Assembly: GCF_902635505.1 (NCBI RefSeq)
Contig: NC_045426.1
Span: forward strand, 360,455,138 to 360,519,137
Length of the DNA stretch: 64,000 bases
Origin: Sarcophilus harrisii
Taxonomy: Eukaryota; Chordata; Mammalia; Dasyuromorphia; Dasyuridae
Reading direction: 5' to 3'
Shown piece by piece: positions 58,629 through 64,000 of the stretch. Position 1 is the first letter of the stretch, and every line of letters begins with the position of its first letter. The position numbers and the translations under genes were made by a program. The notes under the pieces are model-generated. The model did no database searches and had not been told where the DNA came from. It worked only from the letters and a program-made list of their open reading frames with translations.

Positions 58629-59062
58629 TCTTGCTTAAGATACGATCAGTCATTAAACATTTTTAAGTGCCTACTTTGTGCCAGGCGCTGTGCTAATCTT
58701 GGGGTTGTGAGGGCAAAATACAGTCCCTTCCCTCAAGGAGCTCACAATCTAATGGTAGAGGCAATCGGCAAATAAATACGTACAAACAAGCTGTAAGCCG
58801 CAAGGAAAATAGGAAATAATTATCGGAGAGAAGGCATTAAAATTAAGAGGGGTAGATCAGTTTTTAGTTGGGGATTAAAAAGGAAGTCAGTAGGTGGAGA
58901 TAAATAAGAAGTGCTTCCAGGCATGGGGGACAGCTAGAGAGAATGCCCAGTCTTGTCTGAGAGCAGCCTGGAAGCTTTTAGTTAGGGCTAAGAAAAAGAT
59001 TGGTAAGGAGGGGGGGAGAGAAAGAGGAACTTTGCCCAAAAGAGGATTTTGTATTATTTTTA
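58629..59062 (-). mobile_element. L2 LINE fragment, better preserved
   Basis: AGTGCCTACTTTGTGCCAGG, CCTCAAGGAGCTCACAATCT, AAATAGGAAATAATTATCGG, AGGCATGGGGGACAGCTAGA. It starts at the 3' end again, so it is a second L2 copy beside the first. Confidence 0.75.
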
Positions 59063-59364
59063 TTAATGAATATAAGATATTTGTAAAGCTTGTAGATGGA
59101 AGAGAGTTCTTTAAATTCTCTTCCAACATTATATTCTACAAATGGAACATTATTTGCCTGTTGACCCACTGGTATGGTATGTGTTTGTTGCTGCTGTAGG
59201 TCTAAATAATTGTTTCAAAGTAATTACTTCAACTTTCTTCCCAATTTCCTAGGGTAATTCTAGTTAGGACTCTCTTTGTGGATCACCTTTCAATTTTTAG
59301 CATAGCTAACCTGTAGTTAATTACTACACACTATTAATAATTATCTTAGTCCACAAGATTGTCA

Positions 59365-59500
59365 GGGTTTAGAATTGGGAGAAACTTTAAAGTTAATCTA
59401 GACTAATCCCCTCATTTTACAAATGAGACACTTGGAACTTCCAAGTCTTCCTCAAGGACACACTAGTAATAAATTATAAAATCTCAGATCCACTCCATAA
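59365..59500 (-). mobile_element. MIR-core SINE fragment
   Basis: CCCCTCATTTTACAAATGAG, then CAAGGACACACTAGTAATAA in reverse order. Confidence 0.6.
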
Positions 59501-59524
59501 CTGAACAAAAATCTTGCTCTGCAG

Positions 59525-59735
59525 CAAGAGTGGAATGTCCAGCCCATGGGCTATGTAAGGCCCTTGAAATTAGTTTGCTAAAGCAACCACAAGTGATGAT
59601 GTACTGGAAGCTAGGTACAGTAACCTCCCACTGCTGGAGTTGTATAAAACTTGATAATTTTGCACGCCTTGTGAATGATGTTATATATCCAAGTGGCCCT
59701 TAGTTAAAAAAAAGTTCCCCACTCCTTTTCCACAG
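59525..59735. mobile_element. hAT-like DNA transposon, degraded
   Basis: AGAGTGGAATGTCCAGCCCA at one end and AAAAAAAAGTTCCCCACTCC at the other, with GTGAATGATGTTATATATCC inside. This fits a mammalian hAT group with GGGGAAC-type ends. Confidence 0.5.
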
Positions 59736-60141
59736 CATACCTAACAAATAGTCCTAGTCTTTGCTTGAAGATTTCCTTCCATAAAAAAAGGAAACCATTA
59801 CCTCTTGAGACATCTGTTATTGAATCAACTGCAATTCACAAAAAAAAAAAAAAGTTTTTTCCTCATTGCAAGCCTAAATTTTCCTGTTTAAAATTTCTGC
59901 CTATTTGTAGATGGTCTTTCTGGGACCAAGCTATACTCTCACCAGAAGGGCCTTCACATATTTGGAAGACAGCAATCATGTTCTACTCTGCCTCTCTTCT
60001 CCAATTAACTGTAATCTTATCTTCTCCAGTTTAAATGTTCCCATTTCCTTCAACTGATCTTTGATTTGCTCTCAGGGCTCTTTGTGATCTTAGTTGTCCT
60101 CCCTTTGGCCACTGTTCCATTTGCTTTTGTGGCCTTTTCAA

Positions 60142-60430
60142 TGGTAGTACTATAGATAGAGCTCTGGGCTTCTGGGCTGGAGTTAAAAAGATGAGTTCAA
60201 ATGTGGCCTCAGACACTCAACTCTAGGTGTGTGACTCGGGGGGAAGGAGGGGAGGGCGGGGAAAATCACTGTTTGCCTCAGTTTCCTAAATTGTAAACTG
60301 GAGAATAAGCACTTAGCTCACAGGATTATGAGGATCAAATAAGGTAGTATTTATAAAAGGCTTAGTTACAGGGCCTGATGCATAGTTGATGTTTAATAAA
60401 TGCTTATAGTATATTATTATTATTAATAAA
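60142..60430 (+). mobile_element. MIR-core SINE, nearly full length
   Basis: GTACTATAGATAGAGCTCTG, GAGTTCAAATGTGGCCTCAG, TTTGCCTCAGTTTCCTAAAT, GATTATGAGGATCAAATAAG and a TTATTATTATTA tail. A G-rich run interrupts it at 60238-60260. Confidence 0.8.
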
Positions 60431-60779
60431 CTCTCCAAACTTTCCCTAGCTTGTGCATGTAAACTTACTTTAATTATTCATAGACCCCAAATTTGTGATG
60501 TATTTGAGTATTTCCTCCATTTATGCAGCCCAAACATTCGGTTTTTATCTTCATTCCTATTATCTTTTGTTTTCTTATCTTTTAAGATATTTTTGGAATT
60601 TGACTCTTGCCATCCATTGTTAACTATTTCTCCTGTATTTGTCATCTTAAAATTCCTTTTAAGTGCCCTATCATAGATGAAGATTTGAAATTTAGCACAA
60701 ATTCCTGGATTAGAGTTTAAATTTCTATACCCTGTTGACCATTTTATGTGATTGGCTGAAACAATAGTTGCAGTTTTAA

Positions 60780-60835
<56 letters not shown>

Positions 60836-63165
60836 GTGCATTTTTCACATTACTTTAAAATTTTGAAGTTTGACAAGAAAATGTGAATAGGGCTAACTTG
60901 ATGGCTTGAATTACATTATCAGAAATAATCTCTGGGGAAAATGTTCTTTTAAAAACTATATCATAGTTTTTATATAACTCATTCTTAATTTAAGAGGAAG
61001 AGAAAAGAATTAAGAAGAAAGGATGACCTAATGGATAAGGACTGAAAGCAGGGAAAAGACCTGAGTTCAAGTCTAATTTTTTAGTGAATGTTGATTGATT
61101 GATTAGCCCATGCTAAGTCTTATAATTCTGTGCTAGGCCCAGCTCATTGATCTCTAGGCATATCTGAGATTTTATTTTATTTTATTTAAAGGGAATTTCC
61201 TTGAAGTTCCTTAAACACTATAAAATCATAGATTCAGTTTCTATTTCAATTTATTCACTATTGATAAAGAGTTTGTATTGTTAGTAGAAAAGATAACACT
61301 GTACTAGGTTAATTATTGATTTAAGATATTTTAGTAAGGCTTGTAGAAATCAGCTTTAAGAAATATACCTCTGGAATATATAAATTTTATCTTAATAGAT
61401 CACTAGCAAACTATTGGGAAAGACCTAGTGCGAATAATTGTTTTGCAAGTGGGTGGAGATTCTATTGCCATTTCTTCCTGTCTTGTTCAGCTAATGAACA
61501 ATATTATTCACAGGAGAGGAAGTGGAAAATAAAAACAATTGCATTTGAAGAGTGTTTTCTCTACCCCCTAGTTACCAGCCATCTGGAAAATTATTCAAGA
61601 AGTTCAAATGTCTGAGAATTCTTCTGTATGAGATTGGCACCTATTTGTCTACCCCCTGACCTTTCTAAGGGATATACTTCTTGGTTTGCTCTATTTAATA
61701 TTAATAAAACTGTAAATCAGTAATAATTTGGGTCCACTATTATATGTATATTTTGTATATTTTTACAATTTATCACAGTGATACTGTGAACTTGAAGGAA
61801 GAACTTTGCCACAAGAAAATGCTTCCTGCGGTTTTGGAAAGTAGTGTTTGAATATGAAATATTTTGTTCTTTAAGCAAATTGAATGTTTTCTAAAAATTA
61901 ATCTAATTCATTTAGTAGTTTCTGGAATGTGATTATTTTAATTTCACCAAAATATAAATCATGAACATCAAATTCCCTTCCTCTTTCTATTCTTTCATAT
62001 ACAATATTAGTATAGTGTAATTTACATTTAACTCCATATTCTATTAAGTTTTGCCAAATTCTCTGATGTGTTTAGCAAGTCTCCATAACTTCTCTGAGCT
62101 TCATATGGAAAGGAGAAAGTGTCTACCCCATCGATTTCAAAAGGAAGTTCTAGGGATCAGTAGAAGTGTGAAAGCACTTTTTTGCTATACAGTTGTGAGG
62201 TTGCAGCTTCTAAATTACTTAGAAGAATAAATCTGATTTTAATCACTATCCTTAATTTTTTCATCACTAAGCTGCTTGCTGCTTCATCTTTTTTCCCCTT
62301 TCCAAAATTCTGTATCATTTTCCCCCAAGCACACTTATTATCATAATTCTAGCAATTTGTCCAGCTTAATATTTGAGTAACTACTAGATATCTATCACTT
62401 TTCCTTCTGCTGTTGCCTTAGTACAGAGGGGGAAAAAATGCCCATTGTCCGGGATCTTGTAGTTTACAAGAAAACAAGAAAATGGATTGAAAGTTGATGT
62501 TCATTAAAAGAGAGGAGTCAAAACGTGGCCACCTGCAACTTCCCAAGTGTTAGCAGAACCAGATTACAAGTAATTGGAAAATCTTTTTTTTAATAAATAA
62601 GAAATGCAATAAAACATAAGAAATGTTATATTTTAAAACTATCAATATGCAATCTGCACTACAATGTAGTACTATATATAAATTTACAAAGGTACTAATC
62701 AAGAAAATTTGAACTTTTGGAAAATTTGGCTCTATGAATTCTTGAATCATCTCTTCTTCGGAATTTTAAGGAGTAGTACAGAACAATTTTCATGGCTTTT
62801 GTTTAAAATAAACTTCATTCTTGTTTATTTTTAGTGGCCATTATGTTTTTTACTTGCCTCTAGTGCTATCAATGGTTAACATAGATATGTACAAAGATTA
62901 ACTCTAGTGATTTTGTGTTTGAAAATAATTTTCTAATATTATTGCTGATAATCTTAAGCATAATGATGTGAATGAGTGTACAAATGAATGCAATATTGTT
63001 ATACAGTAACTTTGGTACTCTGTTAATTTAGTAATTCCAATAGGAAGGCTTCTCTTAATAGAAACTCTTTACTGGTTATTCTATGTAAATATAATAGAAC
63101 TTCTTTTTAATATTCTTTAATCATGTCTTTGTGCATATCTTCTTTCTCCTTCTCTCCCCAAATAG
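60430..63165. other. Intron 1, repeat-poor stretch
   Basis: Only the (GT)25 at 60783 and a short SINE piece at 61015-61080 (GGATGACCTAATGGATAAGG) are seen in 2.7 kb. The rest looks single-copy, without a credible exon. Confidence 0.45.
60783..60832 (+). repeat. (GT)25 microsatellite
   Basis: Fifty bases of uninterrupted GT, the longest pure dinucleotide run in the window. Confidence 0.97.
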
Positions 63166-63167
63166 AC

Positions 63168-63265
63168 TTTTAGCTCCTTGAGGTGTGTTGACTATTGTTT
63201 TTAGTTCTCCAGAGTGAATTGCACAGGTAGTAAGCATTTAAATGCTTGAATTGAATTTTGTTGAA
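63168..63265 (+). mobile_element. L2 3' end fragment
   Basis: ACTTTTAGCTCCTTGAGGTG, AGTGAATTGCACAGGTAGTA, AATTTTGTTGAATGCTAA match the sense L2 3' end. Confidence 0.6.
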
Positions 63266-63875
63266 TGCTAACATTGGAGTGAGTATAGAGAGAATGTATT
63301 TCTGTATCTTCGAATTTGTGCTGTTATAAGAATAATAGGAAATAACTTGGATACATATACATATATGGCCATATATGGCATATGGTCTAATCTGAAGTAA
63401 AGCTGAAAACCAACCAATAAAGATAAAACTATATAGTGGACTTTTTTTTTTTATAATTGAATCTTATTGTAGTAAGAATTTGAGAAATATTAATTAATTG
63501 ACATCTGAGAGTAGGGGGAAGATTTAAATAAGCCTACAAAAAAAGTTATCCATTTTTACAATTATTTTTCTCTTCCTTTAGCTCATTTTTCTAGTTGTTT
63601 GTTTTGCTTTTTAACCTGGTCAAGATATTTTTGGTATAATGGAAAAGACTAAAATGTCTTCTTACCTGCCCTTTTCTACCTAATCAAATGAGATCATATT
63701 GCAATGTAAATGCATTGCCTTAATGATGAAAATAAATGGTAAGAGATCATTTCTTTTTATATTGCTAGATTGTTTTTATGCTGTCTAAAGGAATAGGAAT
63801 AGAGACTAATTTTGTTGACATAGGAAACTCCTTTTACCAATGTCAGTCTGTACCTTTTTCTGCATTTTATAATTT
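63265..63875. other. Intron 1, no recognised feature
   Basis: AT-rich single-copy sequence. Confidence 0.4.
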
Positions 63876-63879
63876 CAGA

Positions 63880-63975
63880 GAATTGACTGCCTATAGCATT
63901 GAGGTTAAGTGTCTTGTCTACAATTACAGCTAGTATGGGTCTAAGACTTAGGACAGATAATTGCTCATTAGAATT
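63880..63975 (-). mobile_element. MIR-core SINE fragment
   Basis: TTGAGGTTAAGTGTCTTGTC, then TTACAGCTAGTATGGGTCTA in reverse orientation. Confidence 0.55.
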
Positions 63976-64000
63976 TCAAGTGTTACTTTCAGATAGTAAT

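Larger units (their letters stand above)
54482..64000 (+). other. MEX3C: MEX3C intron 1 (donor and first 9.5 kb)
   Basis: The donor reads CAGG|GTGAGT, a near-consensus U1 site, giving a phase-1 intron. No sequence able to encode the expected continuation (CKIKALRAKTNTYIK) occurs downstream, so the acceptor is beyond 64000. The intron holds old SINE and L2 fragments, one hAT fragment, a long (GT)n and little or no L1. Confidence 0.93.

Noticed and set aside
54770-64000. MEX3C exon 2 within the window
   Set aside because: No sequence able to encode the expected KH1 continuation was found after an acceptor site.

Overview
The window is vertebrate nuclear DNA, most likely from a marsupial and probably an Australian one. 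The reasons are the dense interspersed repeats typical of metatherians (tRNA-derived and MIR-core SINEs of the WSINE/MAR1 kind, several L1 lineages with marsupial-type 3' ends, OposCharlie-like hAT elements, and old L2 and CR1/L3 copies) around one well-conserved mammalian gene. No bacterial, plasmid or viral gene organisation is present.

Only one protein-coding gene is supported: the first coding exon of MEX3C, an RNA-binding KH/RING E3 ubiquitin ligase, at 53701-54481 on the + strand. It sits in a CpG island (about 52370-54680) with a TATA-less promoter carrying CCAAT boxes, GC boxes, a back-to-back pair of CRE half-sites, two G-quadruplex motifs and short upstream ORFs. The exon ends at a canonical GT donor inside the GXXG loop of KH domain 1. 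From 54482 to the right edge the window is the first intron (more than 9.5 kb seen). The second exon, with the rest of KH1, KH2 and RING, lies outside.

Left of the gene, 1 to about 52 kb is intergenic and built of layered transposable elements. Several insertions can be ordered in time because their target-site duplications (TSDs) are readable: L1 in L1 (2.0-2.8 kb), L1 at 11.5 kb, L1 in L1 (18.8-20.6 kb), L1 at 27.7 kb, an LTR inside a SINE (30.4-31.2 kb), a run of three L1 3' ends bounded by one TSD (37.6-41.1 kb), a three-level nest of L2, hAT and an unknown element (41.6-43.2 kb), a hAT with perfect terminal repeats inside a SINE (44.2 kb), and an L1 at 49.2 kb.

Two structures are not explained by ordinary repeat families. 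One is a 340-bp minisatellite with a 16-bp unit (14595-14934). The other is a 93-bp inverted repeat, 92/93 identical, with arms 1.27 kb apart (25951-26043 and 27311-27403), one arm of which crosses a SINE-SINE junction. No new coding system, RNA gene or CRISPR array was found. Repeat family names come from recalled consensus sequences and were not checked by a search, and edges without a TSD are approximate.
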